Assembly (NCBI RefSeq): GCF_010119195.1
Contig: NZ_WRXL01000003.1
Span: 510,168 to 574,167 of the forward strand
Length of the DNA: 64,000 nt
Reading direction: 5' to 3'
Source: Haloarcula salina
GTDB lineage: Archaea; Halobacteriota; Halobacteria; Halobacteriales; Haloarculaceae
How positions within the stretch are numbered: the first letter of the stretch is position 1; the number at the start of each line of letters is the position of its first letter. The notes beneath the pieces were generated by a model. It did no database searches. It was not told where the DNA came from and saw only the letters and a list, made by a program, of their open reading frames with translations. The translations under genes and the position numbers were made by a program. Positions 8,076 to 17,789 of the stretch are shown here, in pieces.

Positions 8076-8663
8076 TTACAGTTCGCCCTTCGTGCTCGCC
8101 ACGTCGGAGCGCCGCTCGTCGATGCGCGTCGCGTCGTCGAGGGCCCGCGCGAGGCCCTTGAACAGCGCCTCGACCTCGTGGTGAGCGTTCTCGCCGTCGA
8201 CCTCGCAGTGCAGCGTCAGCCCGGCGTTCGTCGCGAGCGAGCGACAGAAGTGCTTCGCCATGTGGCTGGTCATCCCGCCGACCGCGGCCTGCGAGAACGC
8301 GCCGTCGAAGGCGAAGTACGGCCGGCCGGAGACGTCCACGACGACGCCGGCGACGGCCTCGTCGAGCGGGACCTTGCGGTCGGCGAAGCGCCGGATGCCG
8401 CGCTTGTCGCCCAGCGCCTCGGTGAACGCCTCGCCGAGCGCGATGGCCACGTCCTCGACGGTGTGGTGGTCGTCGATCTCCAGGTCGCCGTCGCACTGCA
8501 CGGTCAGGTCGAACAGGCCGTGGGTCGAGAACGAGTCGAGCATGTGGTCGAAGAAGCCGATGCCGGTGTCGACGGTGCTGTCGCCGTCGCCGTCCACGTC
8601 GAGCGTGACTTCGATGTCCGTCTCGGCCGTCGTCCGCGTGACGGCCGCCGTCCGGTCGGTCAT
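8076..8663 (-). CDS. hisB: Imidazoleglycerol-phosphate dehydratase HisB
   Basis: This 195-residue enzyme is of full length for monofunctional HisB. It converts imidazoleglycerol phosphate to imidazoleacetol phosphate, the sixth step of histidine synthesis, in the cytoplasm. The duplicated metal-binding signatures are visible: [13 protein letters not shown] and [15 protein letters not shown] in the first half, and THMAKHF-type plus [16 protein letters not shown] in the second half. The His and Glu residues bind two Mn ions. The ATG at 8663 (MTDRTAAVT) fits the family start. The longer frame from 8726 adds a non-conserved leader. Other his genes are not in the window, as usual for the scattered haloarchaeal his genes. 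Confidence 0.95.
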   Translation of the reverse strand: MTDRTAAVTRTTAETDIEVTLDVDGDGDSTVDTGIGFFDHMLDSFSTHGLFDLTVQCDGDLEIDDHHTVEDVAIALGEAFTEALGDKRGIRRFADRKVPLDEAVAGVVVDVSGRPYFAFDGAFSQAAVGGMTSHMAKHFCRSLATNAGLTLHCEVDGENAHHEVEALFKGLARALDDATRIDERRSDVASTKGEL

Positions 8664-8740
8664 ACGTACACCGTCTCGGTCCGCGTATATGGGGATTGCG
8701 TCCGCTGGGGGCGGAGACGAAAGCACCGCGGCGACCTCTC

Positions 8741-9502
8741 TCAGTCGGCGTGCTCGTCCAGCATCGCCAGCAGCCGGTCGGTCACCGCCGGCGCGTGCTC
8801 GACGTAACAGCAGTGGCGGCCCTCGACGGCCGCGGCGCTCCCGCGGGGCAGGTTTGCCGCCAGCGATTCCGCGTCCTCGGGCGCGACCACCGGGTCGTCC
8901 AGCCCGTAGTACACCTCCGTCGGCTGGGTGACCTCGTACAGCGGCGGCGCGTCGAACCCGGCCATCGCCGCGGCCTGCGCGGCGCGGGCGTCGCCGGTCG
9001 CGTCCTCATCGGCGCGCCAGGTCGAAATCTGCTCGAACAGGTCGGGCGCGCCGTCGCGAAACGCCGGCGAGAACGCGCCGTCGAGCGAGTCCGGTCCCCC
9101 GAGCGCGAGGCCCGAGAGCGCCGCCTCGTCTACGGCGTCGCCCGACGCGGCCGTGCAGTACAGCGTCAGTGTCCGGGCGCGGTTGTAGCGGTGGGCGTAC
9201 CGGAGCGCGACCATCCCGCCGAGGCCGGCCCCGACGAGGTGGGCGTTCGCGACGCCGTGGTCCGAGAGCACGGCTTCGAGGGCGGCCGCGAGCGTCGCCA
9301 CGTCGAGCGGTCCGTCGGACGCGTCCGAGCGGCCGGTTCCCGGGAGGTCCCACACGACCGTCTCGGAGGGGCCGGCGACGGCGTCGTTGTGCCAGCCCCA
9401 CAGCCACGCGCCGTAGCCCACGTCATTGACGAAGACCACGGTGGGGCCGTCGCCGTCGGTCTCGTAGTGTATCGACGCCCCGTGAGTGCTGACAGTCGGC
9501 AT
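8741..9502 (-). CDS. Alpha/beta-hydrolase-fold protein lacking the nucleophilic serine
   Basis: This 253-residue protein has the alpha/beta hydrolase fold: an oxyanion-side segment [11 protein letters not shown] near 23-33, an acid-bearing loop [11 protein letters not shown] near 208-218, and a His-bearing loop [10 protein letters not shown] near 234-243. The nucleophile elbow should read G-x-S-x-G but reads G91-A92-G93-L94-G95, so residue 93 is glycine and there is no Ser, Cys or Asp nucleophile. Either the protein uses another chemistry or it binds without hydrolysis. The ATG at 9502 is the best start because the frame from 9799 overlaps the divergent antiporter gene. A fold assignment is firm; an esterase label would be unsafe. 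Confidence 0.78.
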   Translation of the reverse strand: MPTVSTHGASIHYETDGDGPTVVFVNDVGYGAWLWGWHNDAVAGPSETVVWDLPGTGRSDASDGPLDVATLAAALEAVLSDHGVANAHLVGAGLGGMVALRYAHRYNRARTLTLYCTAASGDAVDEAALSGLALGGPDSLDGAFSPAFRDGAPDLFEQISTWRADEDATGDARAAQAAAMAGFDAPPLYEVTQPTEVYYGLDDPVVAPEDAESLAANLPRGSAAAVEGRHCCYVEHAPAVTDRLLAMLDEHAD

Positions 9503-9584
9503 CGTCTCTCGGTTCCCGCGGCGGCGGCCTGTCTCTTTCGGTGGGTAGGCCTTTGACGCTGGCCGCTGAACCGCCAGCAGGCAC

Positions 9585-11447
9585 GTGTCCGAAGCAGCGT
9601 CACTCATCGGAGCGGTCGCGCTCGTCGTGAGCCTGGGGGTCACCGCACAATTGGTCGGCGACTGGCTCAAGATCCCCAGCGTCGCCTTCCTGCTGGTCGC
9701 CGGCGTGCTCGTCGGCCCGCAGGCGCTCGGACTGGTCGACCCGGCGATGTTCGGCCAGACCGGCCTCCAGGCCATCGTCGGGCTCAGCGTCGGCATCATC
9801 GTCTTCGAGGGGGCCTACCACCTCACCGTCGAGCGGGTCCGCGAGGCGTCGCGTGAAGCCCTCGGCCTCGTGACGGTCGGTGCGTTCGTCTCGCTCGTCG
9901 GGACCGCCGTCGCCGTCAGGGTCGTCTTCGGGACCGGCTGGCCCGTGGCCGTCCTCGTCGGGAGCCTCCTCATCGCCACGGGGCCGACGGTCATCACGCC
10001 CATCATGCAGGTCGTCCCGGTCCGCGAGCGGGTCGCCGCCGCGCTGGAGACCGAGGGCATCATCAACGACGTGATCGCCGCCATCCTCGCGGTCGCGACC
10101 TTCGAGTTCGTCGTCGCCAGCCGCTCGTCGCCGCTGGTCGTCGTCGAGGCGTTCGTCGCTCGCCTGCTGGTCGGGATCGCCGTCGGCGTGCTCGTCGGCG
10201 GCGGCGTCGCGGCGCTGCTCAAGCGGCTGAACCTCTCGACGGGGAACGCGCCACAGAACGCCCGCGTCGTGGTCCTCACCGCAGCGATCATCGCGTACGC
10301 CGTCGGGGGCGGCCTGCTCTCGGAGGCCGGCATCGCGGCAGCGGCCGTCGCCGGCATCGTGATGGGGAACGCGGACATCCCTCACGAGGAGGACGTCGCC
10401 GACTTCAAGGGCGGCATCACGCTGTTCGTCCTCTCGTTCGTGTTCGTCGTCCTCGCCGCCCAGCTCTCGCTCGACGACCTGCGCGCGCTCGGCATCGGCG
10501 GCCTCGTCGTCGTCATCGTCGTCGTCGCGCTCCTGCGCCCGCTCGGCGTGTTCCTCTCGACGCTCGGCGGTCGGCTGACGCTCCGCGAGCGGGCCTTCGT
10601 CGGCGCGATGGGGCCCCGCGGCATCGTCCCCGCCAGCGTCGCCACGCTGTTCGCCATCGAACTCCGGCCGGACGACCCCGCGGCCGCGACGGTCCTCGTC
10701 GGCACGGTCTTTCTCGTCATCTTCGCGACCGTCATGTTTCAAGGCGGGCTGGCCCGACACTTCGCGCAAGCCCTCGACATACTCCCCATGCAAACGCTCA
10801 TCGTCGGCGCCGGCCGGGTCGGCCGGGAACTGGCCACGCGCTACGAGTCCCGCGGCGAGGAGGTGGTCCTGATCGACAGGGACCCGGACACCGTCGAGCG
10901 GGTCCGGGCGGACGGCCACCGCGTCGTCAGCGGCGACGCGACCGACGCCGCCGTCCTCGACCGGGCCGGCGCGGAGCGGGCGGGCGTCGTCGTCGCCGCC
11001 ACTGCGGACGACGACGTGAACCTCCTGGTCGCCCAGCTCGCGACGACGCGCTTCGGCGTCGACACCGTCGTCGCCAGGGCGAACCAGCCGGACAACGTCG
11101 CGGCCTTCGAGGACCTCGACGTGGAGACGATTTCGGCGGGCTTCGCCGTCGCCGACGCCATCGACGACGCGGTCGAGCGGCCTGCGCTCGCCCAGTGGCT
11201 CGCCGACTCCGCCCGCACCGGCGACGTGCTCGAGGTCGAACTGTCGAACGACTCGCTGATCGATCGAACGGTCGGATCGGCCGTCGAGGAGCTTCCGGAC
11301 GGCTGTCTGGTGGCGATGGTGAGCCGCGACGGCGACGAGCGGGTCCCAGACAGCGACTTCCGCCTCGACGACGGCGACCACCTGACGCTGGTGTGCGAGA
11401 CGAACGAGGCGATGCGGGACGCCCGGGCGCTGTGCCGGGGCGAGTAG
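9585..11447 (+). CDS. CPA-type cation/proton antiporter with C-terminal TrkA (RCK) domains
   Basis: This 620-residue protein has about 12-13 membrane helices in residues 1-390, including ATGPTVITPI (about 130-139) and EGIINDVIAAI (about 155-165), which correspond to the ion-binding helices of CPA1/NhaP-type antiporters. A cytoplasmic TrkA_N Rossmann domain follows (about 398-515, starting LIVGAGRVGRELATRY, a G-x-G-x-x-G nucleotide motif), then a TrkA_C domain (about 535-615). The RCK part probably gates transport by NAD(H) or nucleotides. It exchanges Na+ or K+ for protons at the cell membrane, relevant to pH and ion balance in a halophile. The start codon is GTG at 9585. The downstream ATGs fall inside helix 1 or later. 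Confidence 0.9.
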   Translation: MSEAASLIGAVALVVSLGVTAQLVGDWLKIPSVAFLLVAGVLVGPQALGLVDPAMFGQTGLQAIVGLSVGIIVFEGAYHLTVERVREASREALGLVTVGAFVSLVGTAVAVRVVFGTGWPVAVLVGSLLIATGPTVITPIMQVVPVRERVAAALETEGIINDVIAAILAVATFEFVVASRSSPLVVVEAFVARLLVGIAVGVLVGGGVAALLKRLNLSTGNAPQNARVVVLTAAIIAYAVGGGLLSEAGIAAAAVAGIVMGNADIPHEEDVADFKGGITLFVLSFVFVVLAAQLSLDDLRALGIGGLVVVIVVVALLRPLGVFLSTLGGRLTLRERAFVGAMGPRGIVPASVATLFAIELRPDDPAAATVLVGTVFLVIFATVMFQGGLARHFAQALDILPMQTLIVGAGRVGRELATRYESRGEEVVLIDRDPDTVERVRADGHRVVSGDATDAAVLDRAGAERAGVVVAATADDDVNLLVAQLATTRFGVDTVVARANQPDNVAAFEDLDVETISAGFAVADAIDDAVERPALAQWLADSARTGDVLEVELSNDSLIDRTVGSAVEELPDGCLVAMVSRDGDERVPDSDFRLDDGDHLTLVCETNEAMRDARALCRGE

Positions 11448-11489
11448 CGGGGTCGCGAGAGTGAAACAGCGGCGAAAAACGGGCGGTGA

Positions 11490-11681
11490 CTACCGAATCT
11501 GATCGAGCGAGACGGTCGCCGACCGGTCGGCTGTCATCCACTCGGTGACGGACTTCTGGATGTCCGAGGCGAAGATGGTGAGTTCCGAGGGGTTCTCGGG
11601 GTCGTCGTACAGGCAGTCCAGTTCGAACTCCGGCGTCTCGGTCAGCTCGGTGTCCGACGGGGGCTCGGTGGTAACACTCAT
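11490..11681 (-). CDS. Small haloarchaeal protein, DUF7511-like
   Basis: This 63-residue acidic protein has the pattern seen in the haloarchaeal DUF7511 family: a central FELDCLYDDPENPSELTIF strand region, then TEWMTADRSATVSLDQIR at the C-terminus. The function is unknown. It follows a 51-residue zinc-knuckle gene by only 3 nt in the same direction, so the two are very probably co-transcribed and translationally linked. Family assignment rests on remembered pattern, so it is moderate. Confidence 0.65.
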   Translation of the reverse strand: MSVTTEPPSDTELTETPEFELDCLYDDPENPSELTIFASDIQKSVTEWMTADRSATVSLDQIR

Positions 11682-11684
11682 GAG

Positions 11685-11840
11685 TCAGGCGGTGGGCTTC
11701 GGGCGGCAGTTCTCACACAGCGGTGGGGCAGCGCGACTCGACTCGACGGGCACGCCGGTCCCACAGCCCGGGCACGTCCGGCGTGACCGAACGTACTCGG
11801 TGTGGGACTGAACGTGCGACATCTCAGGTTTCCCGCTCAT
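11685..11840 (-). CDS. Zinc-knuckle micro-protein (51 aa)
   Basis: This 51-residue protein has two cysteine pairs, CPGC at residues 23-26 and CENC at 42-45, spaced as in a single zinc ribbon with a short Pro-rich connector. It has good haloarchaeal codon use and a clear AT-rich promoter zone upstream (about 11850-11900). It lies 3 nt upstream of the DUF7511-like gene. Small CPxCG-type zinc proteins are common in haloarchaea. Most have unknown partners and some affect growth or swarming. Binding of one Zn is inferred from the cysteines. Confidence 0.72.
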   Translation of the reverse strand: MSGKPEMSHVQSHTEYVRSRRTCPGCGTGVPVESSRAAPPLCENCRPKPTA

Positions 11841-12082
11841 ATCTGTGATGAACGGGCACTTACTAAAAATACTTTTGGAAGTATATCCACATACACCTTA
11901 TATCCGTAAATGTAATTGAATTCGGAAGCCACTCGCGGTGCATTCGAACGGAAAACCGCCGTCGAATCGAACACTCGCTCGCGGGGGTCGGTCGGCGCTC
12001 CGGAGGCGGTGCCGCGGCTCGGCGGTCGAGCGAGACGAGAACGCGGCCGAATCGCGTGCGGTTCCAGACTGTGGGACGGCGC
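11841..12082. other. Intergenic region with AT-rich promoter zone
   Basis: About 240 nt lie between the zinc-knuckle gene and the alaS stop codon. The left part (11850-11925) is strongly AT-rich and contains ATA-rich elements suited to the leftward promoter of the 51-aa gene (TATA expected near 11865-11872). The right part (11930-12082) is GC-rich and looks like decayed coding sequence or an alaS 3' UTR. I see no complete gene or RNA in it. Confidence 0.5.
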
Positions 12083-14866
12083 TCAGGCGTTCGCGACGGT
12101 TCTGAGGATCTCCGGCGCGTCGTCGAGCGCGTCGTCGAGCGCCTCGGCCTCCGGGCCGCCGCCCTGCGCGAAGTCCGGCGGGCCGCCGCCGCCGCCGCCG
12201 ACGCGGCCGGCCAGTTCGCCGACGACCTCGCCGGCGTCGACCTCGACGCCCTCGGGGACGGAGACGACGAACTGCGCGCCGTCGAGCCCCGAGCCCAGCA
12301 CCGCGATCTTGCCCTGTTCGACGATCGCGTTGGCCTGCGCGCGCAGCTCGTCCATGTCGGCGTCGATGCGCTGGACGACGGCCGTCACGTCGCCCACGTC
12401 GACCTCCTCGCTGTCCGCGCCGCCGCTGGCGCGGGCCTCGGCGAGCTGTTCCTTGAGCTGTTCGATCTCCTTGCCGCGGGCCTTCCACTCGTCGAAGAAG
12501 CGCGCGGCGGTCTCCGGGACCGCCTCGGGGGCCACGTCGAGGATCTCCGACGCCTCCGTGAGCGCGTCCTCGGTGCGCTGGGTGGCCTCGATGGCCGCGT
12601 TACCGGCGGCGAACGACAGCCGGATGACGCCGTCCTGAATCCGCTCGGTCCCGAGCAGCTTGATGGTCCCGATGTCGCCGGTCCGGGCGACGTGCGTGCC
12701 GCCGCAGGCCTGCACGTCGTCGGCGACCTTGATGAGCCGGATCTGCTCGCCGGCCGGGATGCCGCCCTGGTAGAGGTCGAAGCCGTGGCGCTCCTCGGCC
12801 TCGTTGCGGTCCGGCCACTCCTGGGTGACCGCGACGTTGTCCTGGACGATCTCGTTGGCGAGCGCCTCGATCCGCTTGACCTGCTCGCGGGTGACCGACT
12901 CGTAGTGGCGGATGTCGATTCGCGAGGAGTCGGTCCCCTTCTGCGCGCCGGCCTGACGGACGTGCTCGCCGAGGATCTGCCGGGCGCTGTGGATGACGAG
13001 GTGCGTCGCGGTGTGGTGTTGCATCAGGCGCTTGCGCCGGGTGGCGTCGACCTGCCCGCGGACGAACTCGCCCTTGCCGGGGTCCTCGTCGCAGGTGTGG
13101 ACGATCACGTCGCCGTAGCGCTGTACGTCCGTCACTTCGGCGGTCACGTCGTCGGTCGACAGCGTCCCGTGGTCCGGTGGCTGGCCCCCGCCCTCGGGGT
13201 AGAACATCGTCTGGTCGAGCACCACGTCGAAGGTGTCGTCGTCGCGGTCGAACACCTCGAGGACGACCGCCTCGAACTCCGTCCGCTGCTGGTCCTCGTA
13301 GTAGAGCTGGTCGGTCTCGGGCAGCTCCGCGAGCTGGTCTGCGTAGGGCGTCTGTGTCTCCTCGGTGGTTCCGTCACCGCCGCCGTGGCGCTGGGCCACG
13401 ACCGAGTAGAAGTCGTCGGGCACGGCCACGTCGACGCCCTTCTCGGCGGCGATCTCCTCGACCATGTCCGGCTGGATGCCGTGGGAGTCGTACAGTTCGA
13501 CCAGTTCTTCGATCGGGATGGCCTCGCCGCGCTCGGCGTACTCCTCGGCCAACTGCCGGACGCGGCGACCGCCGCGGTCGAGCGTCTCGCGGTACTTCTC
13601 GACCTCGGTGCGGACGATGTCCCGAACTGTGTCGCGGTTCTCGTAGCCCAGTCGCTCGGCCTGCATGTCGACGAGTTCGTCTAGCGGCGCGTCGACGCCG
13701 ACCCCGTCGGCCAGCCGCTTCGTGCGCCGCAGGACCATCCGCGCGAGGTAGCCCGTCCCGACGTTCGAGGGGACGATGCCGTCGCCGAGCATGTACGCGA
13801 GCGTCCGGCAGTGGTCGGCGATGGCGTAGATGTCCTCTAGCGGGGCCATCAGGTCCCGAAGTTCCTCGACTTCGACGCCGACCTCGGCGGCGATGGTGTC
13901 GCGCTCGGCCTCGATGTCCTCGGCCTCGTCGATGTCCATCCGTCCCGCGAGCTTCGCGGCCTCGTGGACGACGGCCTCCTCCTCGTCGGTGAGCTCGATG
14001 CCGGCGTTGTCCTTGAGGAAGGCGATCATGTCGGGGTAGACCGCCTCGTACACCGTCGGCGTCCCCTGTGACATCCAGGTCCACCGCTCCAGCCCGTAGC
14101 CGGTGTCGACGATGTAGGTGTCCATCTCCGAGTAGCGGTTCCCGTCTTTCATCTCGTAGTCGCCGTCGGGGTCCTGCTCCATCGACATGAAGACGAGCGT
14201 CGCCAGCTCGGCCCCGCGGTAGATGACCTCGAACGCGGGTCCGGCGTTGCCCCCGCCGACCCACGGGTCCTCGATGAACGTGAGTTCGTCGGCGTCGGCC
14301 CCCAGTTCCTCGAACAGCTCGACGCAGTACTCGACGGTCTCGTCCTTCCAGTACACCTCGCCCTGGTAGGCGTACTGTTCGGGGTCTTCGAGGTCCTCGC
14401 GGGCGTTGAACGCGTGGTGGGCCATCATCTCGAAGGCCATCGTGTGCCGGCCGGTCTTGCCGACGTTGTCGATGTCCTGCATCCGGATGCAGGGCTGGCT
14501 GATGCACAGCGGGTTCGCCGGCGGCGGCGTCGTGCCGGAGGTGACGAGCGGCTGGAAGTCGTAGATGGACGCCTGAGTCAACAGCACGTCGTCGCGCCAG
14601 CGGTTGGCGGCGACCGGATAGGGTTCGATCCGCTCGTGGTCGCGCTCCTCGAAAAAGGAGAGGAACGCCTCGCGCATCTCCGTCAGCGAGTACGCCTCGT
14701 CGAACCCGGGGTTGTCGATGAAGTCGTACTCCGCGCAGGGAGGTTCGCCGCAGGTGTCCTGATCGGTCCGAGACCAGAACTTCGCGCCACAGGAGACACA
14801 CTCCTGGCGTCGGAATCCCGCCTCGTCGAAATAGTCGAGTTGGTAGGCCTCGTCGAGGTCGCTCAT
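12083..14866 (-). CDS. alaS: Alanyl-tRNA synthetase
   Basis: This 927-residue protein has the archaeal AlaRS layout: an N-terminal extension with a Zn-type Cys cluster (CVSCGAKF near residue 19 and a CGEPPC segment near 37), the class II catalytic core, the editing domain with the metal motif HHTATHL (about 615) and [13 protein letters not shown] (about 720), and a C-terminal C-Ala domain that is glycine-rich ([10 protein letters not shown]). It charges tRNA-Ala and clears mischarged Ser/Gly. Length and motifs agree with an intact cytoplasmic enzyme. It is transcribed away from the archaellin and RfcS genes upstream, in the same direction. Confidence 0.97.
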   Translation of the reverse strand: MSDLDEAYQLDYFDEAGFRRQECVSCGAKFWSRTDQDTCGEPPCAEYDFIDNPGFDEAYSLTEMREAFLSFFEERDHERIEPYPVAANRWRDDVLLTQASIYDFQPLVTSGTTPPPANPLCISQPCIRMQDIDNVGKTGRHTMAFEMMAHHAFNAREDLEDPEQYAYQGEVYWKDETVEYCVELFEELGADADELTFIEDPWVGGGNAGPAFEVIYRGAELATLVFMSMEQDPDGDYEMKDGNRYSEMDTYIVDTGYGLERWTWMSQGTPTVYEAVYPDMIAFLKDNAGIELTDEEEAVVHEAAKLAGRMDIDEAEDIEAERDTIAAEVGVEVEELRDLMAPLEDIYAIADHCRTLAYMLGDGIVPSNVGTGYLARMVLRRTKRLADGVGVDAPLDELVDMQAERLGYENRDTVRDIVRTEVEKYRETLDRGGRRVRQLAEEYAERGEAIPIEELVELYDSHGIQPDMVEEIAAEKGVDVAVPDDFYSVVAQRHGGGDGTTEETQTPYADQLAELPETDQLYYEDQQRTEFEAVVLEVFDRDDDTFDVVLDQTMFYPEGGGQPPDHGTLSTDDVTAEVTDVQRYGDVIVHTCDEDPGKGEFVRGQVDATRRKRLMQHHTATHLVIHSARQILGEHVRQAGAQKGTDSSRIDIRHYESVTREQVKRIEALANEIVQDNVAVTQEWPDRNEAEERHGFDLYQGGIPAGEQIRLIKVADDVQACGGTHVARTGDIGTIKLLGTERIQDGVIRLSFAAGNAAIEATQRTEDALTEASEILDVAPEAVPETAARFFDEWKARGKEIEQLKEQLAEARASGGADSEEVDVGDVTAVVQRIDADMDELRAQANAIVEQGKIAVLGSGLDGAQFVVSVPEGVEVDAGEVVGELAGRVGGGGGGPPDFAQGGGPEAEALDDALDDAPEILRTVANA

Positions 14867-14927
14867 TGGGGTACAGTTGGCCCACGTTCGCCTAAAACTG
14901 TTCCGAAGGGGGCCGCTTTTCCGGTCG

Positions 14928-15554
14928 TCACACCGTCACGGCGGACTCGCCGGACAGCGTCTTCGGGACGACGATCTCCTCGACCGTCATCCCGCCGGCG
15001 GGCGAGGAGACGCGCAGCGTCGCCGTCTCGCCCTCCGGGAGCGGTTCGCCGAACGGCTGGGCTCCGTTGACCTCGGACGACGTCCCGAGATCGAGTGAGA
15101 GCGTGAAGCGGTCTTCGAGGTCGTTGAGGACCGGCTGGGACCCGTCGTCGTCCTGGACGGCCGAGATGTGGAACCGCCCGTCCGGGCTCCCCTGTGCGCC
15201 GCCCGACGCGAGCTGGTAGTAGGACCCGCTCGGGCCGATCCACTGGATCGTTGTCTTGTGGAGGTCGACGTTGCTCGCGCCCGGCCCTTTCTTCACCGTG
15301 ACGTTGACGACGCCGACCTCGTTGTCCCCCGTGAAGTGGTCGCCGGTCATGCTGACCACTTGGATGCGGCTCGTCGTCGAGTCGCTCGACTGCTGGCCCG
15401 TGGCCTCGGCCGAACTCTGGAGGAACCCGGCCGTGTTGATCAGGACGCCGGCGGCGATGGCCGCAACGAGCACCATCGCGATGAACACGATGAGCGTCCC
15501 GATCCCCACCTGCCCCCGGTCGTCGGGCCCATCCGTCGGTCGTGATCGATCCAT
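14928..15554 (-). CDS. Archaellin (archaeal flagellin)
   Basis: This 208-residue protein has a class III signal peptide: a charged leader ending D-R-G, then Q-V-G-I-G-T-L and a 25-residue hydrophobic helix ending NTAGFLQ. This is the PibD/FlaK processing site and the polymerising core of archaellins. The C-terminal two thirds form a beta-rich head with at least one N-x-T sequon (NVT). It assembles as the filament of the archaellum outside the cell. No other arl genes lie in the window, so it is a lone or minor filament gene here. A TATA-like element (15582-15590) lies about 32 nt before the ATG. Confidence 0.87.
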   Translation of the reverse strand: MDRSRPTDGPDDRGQVGIGTLIVFIAMVLVAAIAAGVLINTAGFLQSSAEATGQQSSDSTTSRIQVVSMTGDHFTGDNEVGVVNVTVKKGPGASNVDLHKTTIQWIGPSGSYYQLASGGAQGSPDGRFHISAVQDDDGSQPVLNDLEDRFTLSLDLGTSSEVNGAQPFGEPLPEGETATLRVSSPAGGMTVEEIVVPKTLSGESAVTV

Positions 15555-15581
15555 TTCAGTTACTGATACTCTACTATCCAG

Positions 15582-15590
15582 TTATACATA
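15582..15590 (-). promoter_or_regulatory. TATA box of the archaellin gene
   Basis: Read leftward this is TATGTATAA, centred about 32 nt before the archaellin start at 15554, in an AT-rich stretch. Spacing implies a leaderless or nearly leaderless mRNA. Assigned by position and composition. Confidence 0.55.
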
Positions 15591-15646
15591 ATACTCACCC
15601 ACCAGTTATCAGACGTGAGAAAATGCGGTCTGTGCCAGTTACCGGC

Positions 15647-16624
15647 CTACTCGTCCTGGGCGAGGGAGGCCAGCATCGCTTCCAGCTGGACCCGCTCGTT
15701 CGCGCCGCGGGTGATCCGGTAGTCGGTCTCGCCGACGCGTTCCAGCACGCGGACGGCCGCCGCGTCGCTGACGTCGAACTCCCAGATGGAGCGGTGGAGC
15801 TGGTCGATGATGTCGCCGCCGGCGATGCCCTCCTCGGTCAGCAGCCGGTCGAGGGTCGCTCGAGAGGCCGTGAAGTCGCCGTCGAGGGCCGACTGCACCA
15901 TCTCGCGGATCTCCTCCGGCCGGGCCGTCGAGGTGATGGCGTACACCGCCTCCTCGTCGACCGTGTCGCCGCTGACCGAGGCCGCCTGGAGGCCGTTGAT
16001 GGCCTTGCGCATGTCCCCGTCGGCGGCGTAGACGAGTGCGTCCAGCCCGTCGTCGGTCAGCTCGATGCCCTCCTCGCCCGCGATGTGGCGGATCTCCTCG
16101 GCGACGGCGTCGTCCGCCAGCGGCGAGAAGCGAAAGACCGCACACCGGGACTGGATCGGGTCGATGATCTGACTGGAGTAGTTACACGAGAGGATGAACC
16201 GGACGTTGTTCGAGAACTGCTCCATCGTCCGGCGCAGTGCCGACTGGGCGTCAGAAGTGAGGGCGTCGGCCTCGTCTAAGAAGATGATGCGGTACTCGTG
16301 GCCGCCGAAACTGGTCCGCGCGAAGTTCTTGATGCGGTCCCGGACCACGTCGATGCCGCGCTCGTCCGAGGCGTTCAGTTCGAGGAAGTGCTCGCGCCAG
16401 TCCTCGCCGTAGAGCTCCCGGGCGATGGCCGTGGCGCAGGTCGTCTTCCCGGTCCCCGCCGGCCCGGAAAAGAGCATGTGGCTCAGGTCGTTGCGAGAGA
16501 CGTAGCTCTGGAGGCGACCGACGATGTTCTCGTGGCCCATCACGTCGTCGAGGGTCTGGGGGCGGTACTTCTCGATCCACACTTCCTCGCGTCCCGCCCG
16601 CGACTCGGACTCGGCCTCGCTCAT
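15647..16624 (-). CDS. rfcS: Replication factor C small subunit
   Basis: This 325-residue AAA+ clamp loader subunit has the Walker A motif [10 protein letters not shown] near residue 47, Walker B FLDEADAL near 113, the arginine-finger SRC motif (QSRCAVF) near 158, and a C-terminal collar domain. With RfcL it opens the PCNA ring at primer ends. Unlike many haloarchaeal rfcS genes it contains no intein. The ATG at 16624 (MSEAES) is the conserved start. Longer frames run into the divergent samp2 gene. The pair rfcS/samp2 in divergent order is also found in Haloferax volcanii. Confidence 0.96.
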   Translation of the reverse strand: MSEAESESRAGREEVWIEKYRPQTLDDVMGHENIVGRLQSYVSRNDLSHMLFSGPAGTGKTTCATAIARELYGEDWREHFLELNASDERGIDVVRDRIKNFARTSFGGHEYRIIFLDEADALTSDAQSALRRTMEQFSNNVRFILSCNYSSQIIDPIQSRCAVFRFSPLADDAVAEEIRHIAGEEGIELTDDGLDALVYAADGDMRKAINGLQAASVSGDTVDEEAVYAITSTARPEEIREMVQSALDGDFTASRATLDRLLTEEGIAGGDIIDQLHRSIWEFDVSDAAAVRVLERVGETDYRITRGANERVQLEAMLASLAQDE

Positions 16625-16693
16625 GGGCGAATCGAGGCGTGGCCCGGCCTTAAACCCCCCGAGAGTCGACAGTCTCAGGTGCGTCGGCGGCCA

Positions 16694-16903
16694 ATGCCGG
16701 GCATGCGCGTCACTGTCGACATCGCCGGCGAGGACACCCACGAACTGGAGGTGGACGAGGACGCGACCTACGCAGACCTGCTCGCGCCCGTCGACCTCAG
16801 CCCCCACGAGGTGTCCGTCCTCGTCGACGGCGAACACGTGCCGACCGACCAGCCCGTCGCGGCCGACCGCGTCCGCGTCGTGCGCCTCATCAAGGGCGGG
16901 TAG
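16694..16903 (+). CDS. samp2: Ubiquitin-like small archaeal modifier protein SAMP2
   Basis: This protein of 69 residues (66 if ATG 16703 is used) has a beta-grasp fold and ends in the diglycine needed for E1-dependent attachment. The segment [13 protein letters not shown] and the tail [10 protein letters not shown] closely match Haloferax volcanii SAMP2 (HVO_0202), which lies next to rfcS in that genome too. Known role: UbaA adenylates the C-terminus, then SAMP2 is either conjugated to lysines (samplyation) or thiocarboxylated for sulfur transfer to tRNA wobble uridine. It is followed after 2 nt by a GNAT gene on the same strand. Confidence 0.93.
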   Translation: MPGMRVTVDIAGEDTHELEVDEDATYADLLAPVDLSPHEVSVLVDGEHVPTDQPVAADRVRVVRLIKGG

Positions 16904-16905
16904 CG

Positions 16906-17316
16906 ATGCGCGTCCGCGAGGCCACCGAGGGCGACCTACCGGCCGTGATGAACGTCCTCGACGGCGCGGTCCTCGAAATCGACGTGGCGACGGTCCGGGC
17001 CGGCATCGAAGGCGACGGGACGCTCGTCGCGGTTTCGGGCGACGCCCGGACCGACTCGGAGTCCGGAACTGACCGCGTCCTCGGCGCGCTCGTCCTCGAC
17101 GGCGACCGCGTCGCGGCCGTCGCGGTCCGCCGCCGTCGCCGCGGCCAGGGCATCGGCACGGCGCTCGTCGAGGCCGCGCTCGACCGCCGGGACCGGCTCA
17201 CGGCCGACTTCGATGCCGGCGTTCGGCCGTTCTACGAGCGACTGGGGTTCGACGTGGAACCGCTCAGTGACGACACCGACCGATTTCGCGGGACGCGCTA
17301 CCGCACCACAGGCTAG
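16906..17316 (+). CDS. GNAT-family N-acetyltransferase
   Basis: This 136-residue acyltransferase has the acetyl-CoA P-loop motif [15 protein letters not shown] (about residues 77-91) and the C-terminal [10 protein letters not shown] strand (about 108-117) of the GNAT fold. It lies 2 nt after samp2, as in related haloarchaea, so both are probably in one transcript. Whether it acetylates a protein of the modifier pathway is unknown. The stop overlaps the convergent flavin-protein gene by 4 nt (CTAG). Confidence 0.85.
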   Translation: MRVREATEGDLPAVMNVLDGAVLEIDVATVRAGIEGDGTLVAVSGDARTDSESGTDRVLGALVLDGDRVAAVAVRRRRRGQGIGTALVEAALDRRDRLTADFDAGVRPFYERLGFDVEPLSDDTDRFRGTRYRTTG

Positions 17317-17765
17317 TTCTGCCGGCCGGTCAGCTCCTCGATTTCCAGTTCGTACAGCGTCACGTCCATCTCGTCGGTCGGCTCGTCGAAGATTCTGATG
17401 GGCGCGTAGCGCTCGTTGATCTCGACGGCCTCGTAGGCCGGGTCGCCGTCGGGGACGGCCGCGATCGGCCCGCGGGCGACGACGCTCCAGCCGGTCCACG
17501 CCTCGGCGTCCGGCGTCGACTCAGTTTCCGTGACGACGTACGTGGCCGTCTCGGTGGCGTCGAGGTAGGCGGACTTCTCGCTGTCGGCCGCCTCGCCGAG
17601 ACGGAAGTACAGCGACCCGTCCTCGAAGTGGTGAAACACCGGGAAGGCGTACGCGTCGTCCCCGTCGGCCAGCGCGAGCACGCCCCCGACGGTCGATTCG
17701 AGGCGGTCGCGGACGACGTCGTCGGGTATCCCCTCGGTGTAGGCGAACGCGATGTCGGTGTCCAT
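17313..17765 (-). CDS. Pyridoxamine-5'-phosphate-oxidase-like FMN-binding split-barrel protein
   Basis: This 150-residue protein has the split-barrel pattern of FMN/F420-binding proteins: GVLALADGDDAYAFPVFHHF (about 28-46), LYFRLGEAADSEKSAYL (about 52-68) and GWSVVARGPI (about 93-102). It lacks the residues of authentic PNP oxidase for PLP synthesis, so it probably reduces or binds another substrate, or is a heme- or flavin-binding relative common in haloarchaea. It converges on the GNAT gene and follows the phosphohexomutase gene by 24 nt. Confidence 0.82.
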   Translation of the reverse strand: MDTDIAFAYTEGIPDDVVRDRLESTVGGVLALADGDDAYAFPVFHHFEDGSLYFRLGEAADSEKSAYLDATETATYVVTETESTPDAEAWTGWSVVARGPIAAVPDGDPAYEAVEINERYAPIRIFDEPTDEMDVTLYELEIEELTGRQN

Positions 17766-17789
17766 GCGCCGACGACGCGCGCCGCGGGC

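Noticed and set aside
9600-11381. 593-codon open frame antisense to the antiporter gene
   Set aside because: High GC removes stop codons on the opposite strand. Composition is Asp/Arg/Gly-rich without domains, while the sense frame is a full antiporter with clear motifs.
12056-13684. 542-codon frame antisense to alaS
   Set aside because: Shadow of alaS; no motif or start signal.
17313-17765. Annotation as pyridoxamine 5'-phosphate oxidase (pdxH)
   Set aside because: Only the split-barrel fold is shared; residues for PNP/PMP binding are not evident.
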